Shown here one piece after another: positions 17,308-30,423 of a stretch of 45,225 nucleotides of DNA. Under the pieces are notes generated by a model, which saw only the letters and a program-made list of their open reading frames with translations, had not been told where the DNA came from and ran no database searches. Location of the stretch: contig CAIKAP010000109.1 in the NCBI GenBank assembly GCA_903825435.1, positions 1 through 45,225 of the forward strand, written 5' to 3'. Origin of the DNA: an uncultured Verrucomicrobiota bacterium. Its GTDB lineage: Bacteria > Verrucomicrobiota > Verrucomicrobiia > Palsa-1439. A program made the translations under genes and the position numbers. How positions within the stretch are numbered: the first letter of the stretch is position 1; each line of letters begins with the position of its first letter.

Positions 17308-17642
17308 AGAAACAAACCGCACCTGACCGCCCAGTGTGCCTTTCCATTGAGGTGTTTCAACCGAAGCCAAACGTTTTCTACAGCCTCGATGCGACTGCAC
17401 ATCTCGCAGGTGTCCCTCGCCGTTCCATTCTGATTTATTGTCGTGCCGGCTTGGTGCAACCGGTCGTTCAGCCACCGTATGGAATGATGGAATTCACGGA
17501 AGAGGCGATTTACACCGTGCGGCGAATTGAGCACTTGCGAACCGTTCACGGCCTCGATTTGGCCTGGCTCAAAGCCCTGTTCGATCTCCTAGATGAGGTG
17601 GAACGCCTGCGCGCCGAGTTGCGCTTTTTGCGCCACCATTGA
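17304..17642 (+). CDS. cbpM: CbpM-like chaperone modulator, MerR-type fold
   Basis: 112 aa from the ATG at 17304, overlapping the cbpA stop by four bases. '[29 protein letters not shown]' is a MerR-like winged-helix pattern, followed by '[43 protein letters not shown]', a helical segment like that of CbpM. In enterobacteria CbpM binds the J-domain of CbpA and inhibits it, so this protein probably tunes the partner encoded just upstream. A DNA-binding role is less likely but cannot be excluded from sequence. Confidence 0.82.
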   Translation: MKKQTAPDRPVCLSIEVFQPKPNVFYSLDATAHLAGVPRRSILIYCRAGLVQPVVQPPYGMMEFTEEAIYTVRRIEHLRTVHGLDLAWLKALFDLLDEVERLRAELRFLRHH

Positions 17643-17644
17643 AA

Positions 17645-17773
17645 ATGGTGAACACACCTCAGGCTGCTCCAGCCGTTCTCCAGCAGGATTTGGCCGCACA
17701 GAAGAACGATTATCGGTGCCTTGCCGCCCTTCAACCTTCAGCCAATCCAGGCGCCCGCCACCCGTCCCAGTGA
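17645..17773 (+). pseudogene. Truncated 5' fragment of a second grpE-like gene
   Basis: 42 codons from the ATG at 17645. The middle reads '[20 protein letters not shown]' and matches GrpE '[18 protein letters not shown]'. At the DNA level 17678-17712 matches 15894-15928 of grpE with one mismatch in 35. The frame then runs into unrelated sequence and stops. It lies directly after cbpM, so the cassette or a relative of it was duplicated and cut here. Confidence 0.7.
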
Positions 17774-17804
17774 GCGAACTTCCGTTCGTTCTGTTGACAG
17801 TTGC

Positions 17805-20675
17805 TCATCGCCTCTCTGGCACGATGCAATCTTCCGTCACCAGCTTGCTCGCGTCGGGATAACCGGTCGGAATGCCGGGCGCGGTGACGGGGTGACCGGC
17901 TTCGATCTTACCGGCGACGGCGAGGTTCAGGGCCAGCAGTTGGGCGAGTAAATCTTGTTTCGGGTCGAAGCCGTAGGCGGCGAGGACAGCGGCATCGAGG
18001 GCGGCGTGGGCGTCTTTCAATGGATTGGCGCCGGGCAGTTCCAGCGTCCGGTAGAGCGCGCGCAGACCGCCTTTCAACTTCGTCAACGCCTCCGCCCGGA
18101 TGCGCCGCACTTCCCGGCCCGCCGCCGCCACCGCGGCGATCTGTTGCGCCGTCGGCGTCTGCGGCCACGGGAACGTGTCGAAAACGGATTCGGGCGTGTA
18201 GCGGAAATCGGATTTGAACTTGCTGCACTTCGTCACGAACCAAAGCCAGTGCGCGCTCGATTGCAGGATGCCGAAACTGTAATCGTCGGCGAGGACGAAC
18301 GCCTCCAAGGTATGGTCGGGGCGAATGTCGGGATGAACGAAACAGAAGATGGGGCGCTTGGTGACTTCGCAGCAAGCGAGGTAGCGCGGCAGTTGGCGCA
18401 CGGCGTCGATGAGTTCTTTCCGGCAGCGGAAATGTTGCCACCACGTCTTCAGCCATTGCTGATCTTGACCGGTGGCTTTGCCGGACTTCGTCTGCTCGGC
18501 TCCGGCCATCCCCATGATGTGCGGCAACACCGTCTGCTCGACATGGCGAAACGGCGCTTCGTACCGGTGTGCTTCCAGTAGATTCATTTTCTGGAAGTCG
18601 ATCACCCAGCGTTGCGGCGCGCCATGGACGAGCATCTCCGCCCCGATAAAGAACGGATGCACGACCTCACGATTCGCGGGGTCTTTGGCGATGAGTGCCT
18701 GCGCTTGCGATGGCTCAAGAACAAAACCATGATGGCGCGGGAATTGTCCGTTGTAAATGCACGGCGGCTCGATGTTGCACTTGAGGACTATAGCCCCGGC
18801 AACATCGGTTTGATCGGAGAGCGCGGAATTGATGACGGCGCATTCGTGGCAATCGAGTTCGTAAGTCTTGTCGGCACGAACGCCTTTCGTGTGTTTGCTA
18901 CTGCCTTGCACTTTGAACCAGAGGCGGCGCGTTTTCGGCAGGAGCGCGGCGTCTTGCGTCTTGATCCAGTTGACGATCGAGACGTGGACGTTGGCTTCGC
19001 CGGACCACGGCTGGTTGTCCACGGCTTCGACAATCGTGCCGGTTTTGACCACGTGGTCGAGGCCGCCGACGCGGGATTGGTTGTTGCGGACGTTTTGCGT
19101 GCCGACCAGCCCGGCGCGGCCAGCGACGGGATCGGCGACGGTGCAGGCCGGCAGGTGGTCGTGCGCTTTGCGGAACCAATAGACGCAGTAGTCAGCCATG
19201 CCGGGCACGGCGGGATAGGCGGCGCGCACCTTGTTGACGTAGTCGGGACCGTGTTGCGGTTTGAGCAGCTTGGCGCCGATGAACGGCGGGTTGCCGATGA
19301 TGACATCGACTTTCGGCCAGTCGGTGAACAGCGCATCAGCGCAGCGGAAATTGGTGTCGAGATTGTCGAGCGGCAAATCCGGCTCGGAGATGTGGAGTTC
19401 CTCGATGGCGAGCTTGCGCCCGATCATCATCGTGACCTTGGCCAGTTCGACGGCGAGCGGGTTGATGTCGAGGCCGAAGAAATTTTGGGCGCTGAGGAAA
19501 CTGAGTTGGCGCTGGTCCGGCTCAGCGCGGCTGGGGAATTCGGTGTTGATGCGGTCCACGATCCGGGCTTCGAGGCGTTTGAGTTCGCGGTAGGCGATGT
19601 AGAGGAAGTTGCCGGAGCCGCAGGCGGGATCGAGGACGCGGAAGTTGTGGAGCCGCTCGCGGAGTTCGCCAAGCCGCTTGAGGGTCTTGGCGGATTCAAT
19701 CTGATCGCGCCACGGCTCGACGATGGTGGGCCGGACGATTTTCATGATGTCCACCGGCCGGGTGAAATGCTGGCCGAAGGCGCGGCGTTCGTCGGTGCTT
19801 TGCTCGAAGAGCGTGCCGAAAATTTCCGGTTGAACCTTGGACCAGTCGGCCTTGGCGAGTTCGCGGAACGCGACGATTTCGGTGTCGGTCAACTCGATGC
19901 GGGCGGGCTGCGCGAAGAGGCCGCCGTTGAAATAGCGGACGCCCTTGAACCGGCCGCCGCTGACCGGCGGGGTGGTGTTCATCGCGGCGAACAGGTCGCC
20001 GAGGAGGTTGTAGGAATGCGCGGCAGGGTTGCACTGGTCTAGCAGTTCAGTGAGAAAGTATTTGGGGAGCAGGTCGATGTCTTCGGCGAAGAGCGAGAGG
20101 AGCATCTGGAGCGTGAAGCGTTGCGCGAGCACCGGCTCGACACCGCGTTTGACCATGCGCTTGTGAATATCGGCAAGCTTACCGGCGGCTTGGCGCGTGA
20201 CGGATTCGTGGTCGTTGCCGAACACCGGCTGGTGCTGGTCGCCGTACAGAAATGCCAGCGGCCCCCAACGCTCCGCCAGTTCCGCCGTCTTGACGGTGTC
20301 TTTCGGCGTGTACGGTTGCGTCTCGAAGTCGTAGACCCAAAACTCGTCGAAGTTGCAGAGGACGACGTAGCGCGGACGGTTCGGGTAGAGGTTCCACCAG
20401 TAATCCTTCGCCTGATTGTAATGCTTCTCCAGTTTCTCGCCGCGCGATTTCATCTCGAACAGCGTGTGTCCCGGCCAAGCGAAGTCCGCGAACTTCGTGT
20501 GCCCATCCGTCATCCGAACGCGATACTCGAAGCTCGCACCAGAAGGTAGCTTGCCGCCGTGACCGAACACCGCGAGCAGATTCAGCAGGAACGGCTGCGC
20601 CTCGCCTTTTTCGTCGCCGGTGACGCTTTGCTGAACCCACGACACGAACTTGGAAAGCGTATCCTTGTCTGGCAT
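17805..20675 (-). CDS. Single-chain restriction-modification enzyme (MmeI-like, fused nuclease and N6-adenine methyltransferase)
   Basis: 956 aa. The N-terminus carries a PD-(D/E)XK-type motif, D64 ... E74-M-K76 in 'FADFAWPGHTLFEMKSRG', with 'NQAKDYWWNLYPNRPRYVVLCNF' after it. SAM-binding motif I 'FRVLDPACGSGNFLYIAYRELKRLE' is near residue 345, and catalytic motif IV 'NPPFIGAK' near 459, the N-P-P-F form of amino-methyltransferases. The C-terminal ~350 residues ('YSFGILQSSAHWLWF...FDTFPWPQTP') form the target-recognition and end region. The order nuclease-methylase-recognition in one chain is that of MmeI-like type II enzymes. The start is supported by AGGTG upstream. A broken copy of its end lies at 14463. 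Confidence 0.88.
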   Translation of the reverse strand: MPDKDTLSKFVSWVQQSVTGDEKGEAQPFLLNLLAVFGHGGKLPSGASFEYRVRMTDGHTKFADFAWPGHTLFEMKSRGEKLEKHYNQAKDYWWNLYPNRPRYVVLCNFDEFWVYDFETQPYTPKDTVKTAELAERWGPLAFLYGDQHQPVFGNDHESVTRQAAGKLADIHKRMVKRGVEPVLAQRFTLQMLLSLFAEDIDLLPKYFLTELLDQCNPAAHSYNLLGDLFAAMNTTPPVSGGRFKGVRYFNGGLFAQPARIELTDTEIVAFRELAKADWSKVQPEIFGTLFEQSTDERRAFGQHFTRPVDIMKIVRPTIVEPWRDQIESAKTLKRLGELRERLHNFRVLDPACGSGNFLYIAYRELKRLEARIVDRINTEFPSRAEPDQRQLSFLSAQNFFGLDINPLAVELAKVTMMIGRKLAIEELHISEPDLPLDNLDTNFRCADALFTDWPKVDVIIGNPPFIGAKLLKPQHGPDYVNKVRAAYPAVPGMADYCVYWFRKAHDHLPACTVADPVAGRAGLVGTQNVRNNQSRVGGLDHVVKTGTIVEAVDNQPWSGEANVHVSIVNWIKTQDAALLPKTRRLWFKVQGSSKHTKGVRADKTYELDCHECAVINSALSDQTDVAGAIVLKCNIEPPCIYNGQFPRHHGFVLEPSQAQALIAKDPANREVVHPFFIGAEMLVHGAPQRWVIDFQKMNLLEAHRYEAPFRHVEQTVLPHIMGMAGAEQTKSGKATGQDQQWLKTWWQHFRCRKELIDAVRQLPRYLACCEVTKRPIFCFVHPDIRPDHTLEAFVLADDYSFGILQSSAHWLWFVTKCSKFKSDFRYTPESVFDTFPWPQTPTAQQIAAVAAAGREVRRIRAEALTKLKGGLRALYRTLELPGANPLKDAHAALDAAVLAAYGFDPKQDLLAQLLALNLAVAGKIEAGHPVTAPGIPTGYPDASKLVTEDCIVPERR
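17995..18178 (-). repeat. Direct repeat copy B (restriction-modification 3' end)
   Basis: The partner of 14641-14832 in the same orientation, inside the intact gene. It is far more similar than the flanking homologous sequence, which suggests recent duplication or gene conversion confined to this block. Confidence 0.8.
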
Positions 20676-20781
20676 GGCGCACCTTTTACCCGAAGGAAGC
20701 GCGGTTGTCAGTAGCGCAGAATAGGGAAACGACGTCGAACAGCATTGTTGTGAGCATCATCAGGCGGGACTTATCGACCGG

Positions 20782-21171
20782 TCACCACAGGCGATGGTGC
20801 AAGGGGTTGGTCTGCGAATAGTACTGCCAGAACGTCACGGCCAGCACCATCACCAATGCGCAGGTCGCCCACGTCAGGAACAACATCAGGTAGTACAACG
20901 TTGGCGTGCGGCCCTTGGAAGCAACGATCTCCTTGTAGTCGCGCAGGTCGCGGAAATAGCGCCACGGCATCAAGCCCGTCGGGAACCGCGCGCCGTGCAT
21001 GTACAGCACGACGCAGACAACGAACCAGTACAGCAGCAGCGTCAACGCCGCTACACCGGCCGCCGCCGTCCCCAGCCCCCAAATCATCCACGTGTTGGTC
21101 ATCACAACACTGTGCATGTAACATAACTGCATCGCTCTCTCAACGCTTTTATCAGAGCCGGTTGCATTCAT
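20782..21171 (-). CDS. Two-pass membrane protein of unknown function
   Basis: 129 aa. The ATG at 21171 is preceded by AAGGTGCT, a good ribosome site. There are membrane segments at about residues 30-56 ('MIWGLGTAAAGVAALTLLLYWFVVCVVL') and 92-116 ('YYLMLFLTWATCALVMVLAVTFWQY'), joined by a basic loop ('RFPTGLMPWRYFRDLRDYKEIVASKGR'). No known motif recognised. It is transcribed away from the small membrane gene at 21199 and sits upstream of the restriction-modification gene, separated by about 105 bases. Confidence 0.65.
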   Translation of the reverse strand: MNATGSDKSVERAMQLCYMHSVVMTNTWMIWGLGTAAAGVAALTLLLYWFVVCVVLYMHGARFPTGLMPWRYFRDLRDYKEIVASKGRTPTLYYLMLFLTWATCALVMVLAVTFWQYYSQTNPLHHRLW

Positions 21172-21198
21172 AGCACCTTGCGCTACACTGCGGCCTGC

Positions 21199-21582
21199 AT
21201 GCTCAAACGAATTAGCATACTGTTGATGAAGCTAGCCGTCAACGCCTTGGCGTTGCTGGTGGTGGACCGGCTCTTTACCTGCATCAGGTTCGATACGCCC
21301 GGCGCGACGCTGGCGGCGGCGGTCGTGTTGGCGCTGGTCAACACGTATGTGCGGCCGATGGTTCTGGCGTTGACGCTGCCGATCGGCTGCCTGACGCTGG
21401 GGTTGTTCACGCTGGTCATCAACGCCGGGATGTTGAAGCTGGTGAGTTGGATTATTCCCGCGTTTCATGTCGAGGGGTTCTGGACCGCTGTCGGCGGCGC
21501 GCTTGTTCTGAGCATCGTCAGTACACTGCTGAACTGGCTTCTTTCACCGCCAAAAGTGCGGGTCCAGATGTGGCGCCGGTGA
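21199..21582 (+). CDS. Small membrane protein of the phage-holin-like (4TM) superfamily
   Basis: 127 aa from the ATG at 21199; a TTG at 21178 in frame is possible. Four hydrophobic segments. 'ALVNTYVRPMVLALTLPIGCLTLGLFTLVINAGMLKL' matches the widespread bacterial family in which 'aN..irPil..lslPl..lTlGLF.lviNa..l' is conserved. Despite the family name, most members are chromosomal and unrelated to lysis; their function is unknown. Its stop overlaps the HAD phosphatase start (GTGA), making a translationally coupled pair. Confidence 0.78.
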   Translation: MLKRISILLMKLAVNALALLVVDRLFTCIRFDTPGATLAAAVVLALVNTYVRPMVLALTLPIGCLTLGLFTLVINAGMLKLVSWIIPAFHVEGFWTAVGGALVLSIVSTLLNWLLSPPKVRVQMWRR

Positions 21583-22223
21583 AACATTTTTCCGCCATCA
21601 TCTTCGACATGGACGGCGTCCTCGTGGACAGCGAGCCGGTTCACGACTGTGCGTGGCAGGCGCTTTTTGCAGAACTCAACCTCGCGCACAATCACGGCAT
21701 CGTCTTCGCTGACTACATCGGGCGGTCTGACCGCGTCCTGTTGCGTGACCTCATCGCGCGCCACCAACTCACGCACAGCATCGACGACCTCATCCAACGC
21801 AAACTCCACCACCTCCTCAAACTGCTCCGCGCCCACCGCATCGAGTTTCGCGAACTCCACGACCTGCTCCCCGCGCTCGCCAAACACTACAAACTCGGCA
21901 TCGCCACCAGCGCCCCGCGCATCGCCATCGACGTTGTCATGGAAGTCACCGGCCTCCGCCCGCATTTTCAAGCCATTGTCGGTCGCGAAGACGTCCAACA
22001 CGCCAAGCCCCAACCGGAAGTTTATCTCACCGCCGCCGCGCGCCTCGGCATTTCCCCGGCCGACTGCTGCGCCATTGAAGACACCCCGGTCGGCATCGAA
22101 GCCGCCAAAGCCGCCGGCATGACCGTCATTGGCCTCACCACCAGCCTCCCGGCCGCCAAACTCGACCGCGCCGACCACATCGCGCACCACCACATCGAAC
22201 TCCAACAATTTTTTCTCGCATGA
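21579..22223 (+). CDS. HAD-superfamily hydrolase (beta-phosphoglucomutase/phosphatase-like)
   Basis: 214 aa from GTG at 21579, which overlaps the preceding stop and leaves only four residues before the catalytic strand. Motif I 'IIFDMDGVLVDSEPVH' contains the nucleophile Asp and the acid/base Asp two residues later. An alpha-helical cap follows ('DYIGRSDRVLLRDLI...'), then motif II 'LGIATSAPR', motif III Lys in 'HAKPQPEVYL', and motif IV 'CCAIEDTPVGIEAAKAAGM'. This is the subfamily of beta-phosphoglucomutase and related small phosphatases. The substrate is unknown. It is part of a coupled three-gene run with the membrane genes on both sides. Confidence 0.88.
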   Translation: MKHFSAIIFDMDGVLVDSEPVHDCAWQALFAELNLAHNHGIVFADYIGRSDRVLLRDLIARHQLTHSIDDLIQRKLHHLLKLLRAHRIEFRELHDLLPALAKHYKLGIATSAPRIAIDVVMEVTGLRPHFQAIVGREDVQHAKPQPEVYLTAAARLGISPADCCAIEDTPVGIEAAKAAGMTVIGLTTSLPAAKLDRADHIAHHHIELQQFFLA

Positions 22224-22657
22224 CCCTGCACCAATTCAACCCCGCCGTTCCGCGTCACTGGCTGCTGGAAATCAGCGGCTTTCTGTGGAGTGCCGTCGGC
22301 ATCATGCTCAACGTCCTCGCCGTTCATTGGCTGCTGCACATCGGCGGACAGCTCGCCCTCATCCTCAGCGCCACCGGTATTGTTATTGCCATCATCGCCT
22401 ACCGGTTCATGTTCATCAAAATCGCCCACCGAAATATCGCCCGCATCGATCAACGCCCGCCGAAAACCTGCCTCTTCGCGTTCCAACCGTGGCGCAGCTA
22501 CGGCCTCATGCTATTTATGATTGCCCTCGGCATCACCCTCCGTCACTCCGCCACACCCCGCAGCTATCTCGCCGTCATCTACACCGCCGTCGGCGGCGCC
22601 CTCTTCCTCGCCAGCCTCAGCTATCACGCCCGATTCTGGCAGAGTCGTGCTTGCTGA
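22220..22657 (+). CDS. Small integral membrane protein, unknown function
   Basis: 145 aa, overlapping the phosphatase stop by ATGA. Four hydrophobic segments (about 16-36, 40-62, 88-106, 112-132) with a basic loop 'KIAHRNIARIDQRPPKTCLFAFQPWRSYGLMLFMIALGITLRHS'. The 'I..RP...CLF.FQ.W.SY.LM..MI.LGI.LRHS' layout is conserved in small membrane proteins of several phyla, but I know of no assigned function. Confidence 0.65.
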   Translation: MTLHQFNPAVPRHWLLEISGFLWSAVGIMLNVLAVHWLLHIGGQLALILSATGIVIAIIAYRFMFIKIAHRNIARIDQRPPKTCLFAFQPWRSYGLMLFMIALGITLRHSATPRSYLAVIYTAVGGALFLASLSYHARFWQSRAC

Positions 22658-22731
22658 TTTGTCGCCGCGAAAAATTCTACCGGTGACCACCCCAGCGCAC
22701 AGTCGAACCGCTACCGCTGGTTCCCGACAGG

Positions 22732-23045
22732 TTAGGGAATTTCAAGAACCCGAAAATCGCCAGGACGCATTGTGGCAACAGCCGTTTGGATGAGTGCGGC
22801 AGCCGCTTCCAGCCGGCGTACATCATTCGTGGACAGTTCCAGAATCGGAATGCGCCGACTCGCAAGATTCTGTTGGTAACGGATGTTCTGGTCAGCAGTA
22901 ATGAACAAATCGAACTCACCCTCCGCCAAGCGAATCAGGTCGCCATTCTGAATCCCGCGCCAACCGCGTGGGGCGTAGCGCACGTATGCCCAACCAACCG
23001 CCGGCGCAGCGGCCACGGCACACATTCATCCAGCAGAATGTTCAT
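22732..23045 (-). pseudogene. DUF5615 PIN-like toxin, frameshifted
   Basis: Starts 'MNILLDECVPWPLRRRLVGHT', the typical acidic-site opening of DUF5615 (Mut7-C/PIN-like) toxins, then leaves frame. The other frame carries 'VRYAPRGWRGIQNGDLIRLAEGEFDLFITADQNIRYQQNL', the expected continuation, including the second acidic strand. One lost base near 22985 joins the two parts. The ATG overlaps the antitoxin stop by four bases, as in an intact operon. Either the toxin is inactivated or this is a sequencing error. Confidence 0.78.
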
Positions 23046-23260
23046 ACCGATGCCGGCGTCAACAACGCTGACTCGGAACATTCCAACATTTGGTGCGCCA
23101 TCTCCCGGGTCACGGACGGGAAACATTCGAGAAACTCATCGAGCGTGTAGTTGCGTTCCAAGTAGTCGAACAACGTCTTGACCGGCACGCGCGTGCCCTT
23201 GAACACCGGCGTGCCGCCGAGAATCTCCGGGTCAACCGTGATCAGTTCTTTTCCGCTCAT
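23042..23260 (-). CDS. DUF433 antitoxin
   Basis: 72 aa. 'ITVDPEILGGTPVFKGTRVPVKTLFDYLERNYTLDEFLECFPSVTREM' is the standard DUF433 pattern (winged-helix fold; 'GG.P.I.GTRipV..l...l..g.s.dEfLe.fP.vt'). These genes normally precede a DUF5615 toxin, neutralise it and repress the pair. That arrangement is present here, though the toxin is frameshifted. The antitoxin itself is complete. Confidence 0.9.
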   Translation of the reverse strand: MSGKELITVDPEILGGTPVFKGTRVPVKTLFDYLERNYTLDEFLECFPSVTREMAHQMLECSESALLTPASV

Positions 23261-23334
23261 GCCAAAAGCCTAGCTTCGTAACGCCGGCAAGTCAACGCGG
23301 ATTGAGCGTGCCTCAACGCGCAGAACGGAATGAC

Positions 23335-24570
23335 TCACGGCCTGTCACTACTCGGACTGCCGCCTTCTCCTTGCCCCTTTAAGGCTTTGGTGGCGATGTC
23401 ACTGAGACTCTTGATCAGTTCCTTCAGTTCTTTGGCAAAGTCGCCGGAAAGAATCGCGGCCATGGTGTCGTCGTTCCAATTCCGGCGCTGAATCCAATAC
23501 GCCGACGCGGGCCAGTACTTGTTGGGGGGATCCAGGCTGAATTGCGCCTGGCTGAATTCCGCCCTAAAGAGCCGGTCAATCTGCGAGTTCAATGGGCTCT
23601 CTTGATCGTGGTCAATGGAGGCGAATCCAATGAAACAATCGCGGTAGTCTGAGACTCCGCACCCGAAGCCAAATTTCAAGTTCTGGGCCTTGAGATCAGG
23701 GGTCGTGAGAAGGCATTCTTCATCCTTATCTCCGTTACCTGAGAGTTTGTCCACCATCTCCAAACCAAGTTCTTGCGCGATAGGTTGCAATTGTTCATCC
23801 AACTTGGCAACGATCGCTTTTCGGATTTCCCAGTTTACATTTCGCAGGTTGGCATAGGCCAAATAGGTTTCCCCAGACTGGTCCTGGGTGACTGCGTTAA
23901 TAATTTCTTGGTTCATACGTGTGCTCGTGTTTTGTTGGGTGAGGCGTTTGATGAGGTGGATATATTGGGTGATGGCCTCCCGCACGCCGGGCGCGGTGGC
24001 GGCCTCTTTGCGGCATGCTTCCAACCATCGCACAATGTTGGTCTTGTAGGAAACTTTCTGGAAGACCTTATTAAATGATTCGATTTTGTAGGCGGGATTC
24101 GTTGCCCAGTCTGCTGGGTCATCATTGTACAAAGTCAGGAACAACAGATGGGCTTCGGGTTTATCCTCATGGTAGCGTCCTAATTGATTTTCCTGTAAGC
24201 CGGCGTAAATCTTGTTCTCGATGAAAATGGAGCGGCGTTTTCCGTCGATTATCACAATATCGAGGCGACCAAGCTCGCGGATGGAAACTTCAGTGTCCAC
24301 CTTGGCCGATTCGGCGTCGAAATCGTCGATTTCAAGCTCGGTGAGGAAACGCTCCAAAAAGACGGCTCCCTGTCCGTGTGATCCTTTGGGATTGAGAAGC
24401 TCCGCCAGCATCGGCGAGTGGGTGCGAACCTCGTAATGTCCCACATGGAGAATATCGAAGAGGTTGAACCGTTCGCCGGTGGCCTTAGTCAGCGCCTCTT
24501 CATAGCGGCGAATAGTTCCTGCCAAGGAGAGCAGGTGCCGGCCGCGCGTCTGGAGGTTGACATCGCTCAT
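23335..24570 (-). CDS. PD-(D/E)XK nuclease family protein
   Basis: 411 aa. The nuclease core is at about residues 85-135: D104 in 'GRLDIVIID', E118 and K120 in 'SIFIENKIYAG', then 'QENQLGRYHED' (Q-x3-Y helix). This is the pattern of the PDDEXK_4 group, often found as a lone gene in defence or mobile regions. 'HSPMLAELLNPKGSHGQGAVFLERFL' upstream of the core is also characteristic. The C-terminal half (about 220-400) has no motif I recognise and may recognise the target. The start overlaps the hicA stop by four bases, so it is expressed with the toxin-antitoxin pair. Its role as a defence effector is inferred from location. Confidence 0.8.
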   Translation of the reverse strand: MSDVNLQTRGRHLLSLAGTIRRYEEALTKATGERFNLFDILHVGHYEVRTHSPMLAELLNPKGSHGQGAVFLERFLTELEIDDFDAESAKVDTEVSIRELGRLDIVIIDGKRRSIFIENKIYAGLQENQLGRYHEDKPEAHLLFLTLYNDDPADWATNPAYKIESFNKVFQKVSYKTNIVRWLEACRKEAATAPGVREAITQYIHLIKRLTQQNTSTRMNQEIINAVTQDQSGETYLAYANLRNVNWEIRKAIVAKLDEQLQPIAQELGLEMVDKLSGNGDKDEECLLTTPDLKAQNLKFGFGCGVSDYRDCFIGFASIDHDQESPLNSQIDRLFRAEFSQAQFSLDPPNKYWPASAYWIQRRNWNDDTMAAILSGDFAKELKELIKSLSDIATKALKGQGEGGSPSSDRP

Positions 24571-24779
24571 AAAAACCGTCGGAATTCGTCCGGGGTCAGA
24601 CCGGCGTCGCGGGCAATGCTACCCATCGTGTACGGGTCGATCGGATTGGCCCGCGGGATGATCAGCCGTGTTTCACCGTTGGACATGACGATGTGTCCGC
24701 CTTGCCGGAGGATGCGATAGCCGAGCTTTTCAAATGTGCGAATGGCGTCTTGATGGCGGATGCCGGGAAGCTTCGGCAT
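24567..24779 (-). CDS. hicA: HicA-family mRNA interferase toxin
   Basis: 70 aa. 'RTFEKLGYRILRQGGHIVMSNGE' is the double-stranded RNA-binding-like fold of HicA, with the catalytic His in 'GGHIV' (families show G-S/G-H). It ends 'PRANPIDPYTMGSIARDAGLTPDEFRRFL', the normal C-terminus. It would cut mRNA when free of its antitoxin, encoded one base upstream. The gene order is antitoxin first, then toxin. Confidence 0.9.
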   Translation of the reverse strand: MPKLPGIRHQDAIRTFEKLGYRILRQGGHIVMSNGETRLIIPRANPIDPYTMGSIARDAGLTPDEFRRFL

Positions 24780-24780
24780 A

Positions 24781-24981
24781 TCAAACCATCACTTCGGCTT
24801 CGCTCACCTTGAACATTTTCGACTCTTCGGCTTCCGCCGCGAGCCATTCCTGAATCGCCTCGCGGATGTTTTGCAAGGCTTCCTCGCGCGTGCGGCCCTG
24901 TGAATGGCAGCCTTTGAGCGCAGGACAACTCACGGAAACACCGTCGGCATGTTCAATCAATGTGACGCGGTAGGTGCTCAT
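24781..24981 (-). CDS. hicB: HicB-family antitoxin, short form
   Basis: 66 aa from the ATG at 24981 ('MSTYRVTLIEHADGVSVSCPALKGCHSQGRTREEALQNIREAIQEWL'); an ATG five codons upstream is possible. This is the partial RNase H-like HicB domain. It lacks the C-terminal DNA-binding domain of longer HicB proteins, so autoregulation may work differently. It pairs with the hicA gene that follows. Confidence 0.9.
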   Translation of the reverse strand: MSTYRVTLIEHADGVSVSCPALKGCHSQGRTREEALQNIREAIQEWLAAEAEESKMFKVSEAEVMV

Positions 24982-25103
24982 GGCTGAAGAATACATTTTC
25001 GGTTAATCGAAATCAAGTCGGCGGCGTTGGCGCTTTCTTTGCCTCCAAACAATTGCGTTCGACTGCCGACCTTTTGCGTTAAGTGCTCACTTTAGAAATC
25101 TTT

Positions 25104-30356
<5,253 letters not shown>

Positions 30357-30423
30357 AGTTGCCGGGCCACTGTAATCAAAATGACTTGCCTCCGCCACCG
30401 GCAAAGATGAATCTGACGGCGTC

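Noticed and set aside
18612-20042. Plus-strand open frame of 476 codons opposite the restriction-modification gene
   Set aside because: Shadow of a gene with clear methyltransferase motifs; the composition is typical of antisense GC-rich frames.
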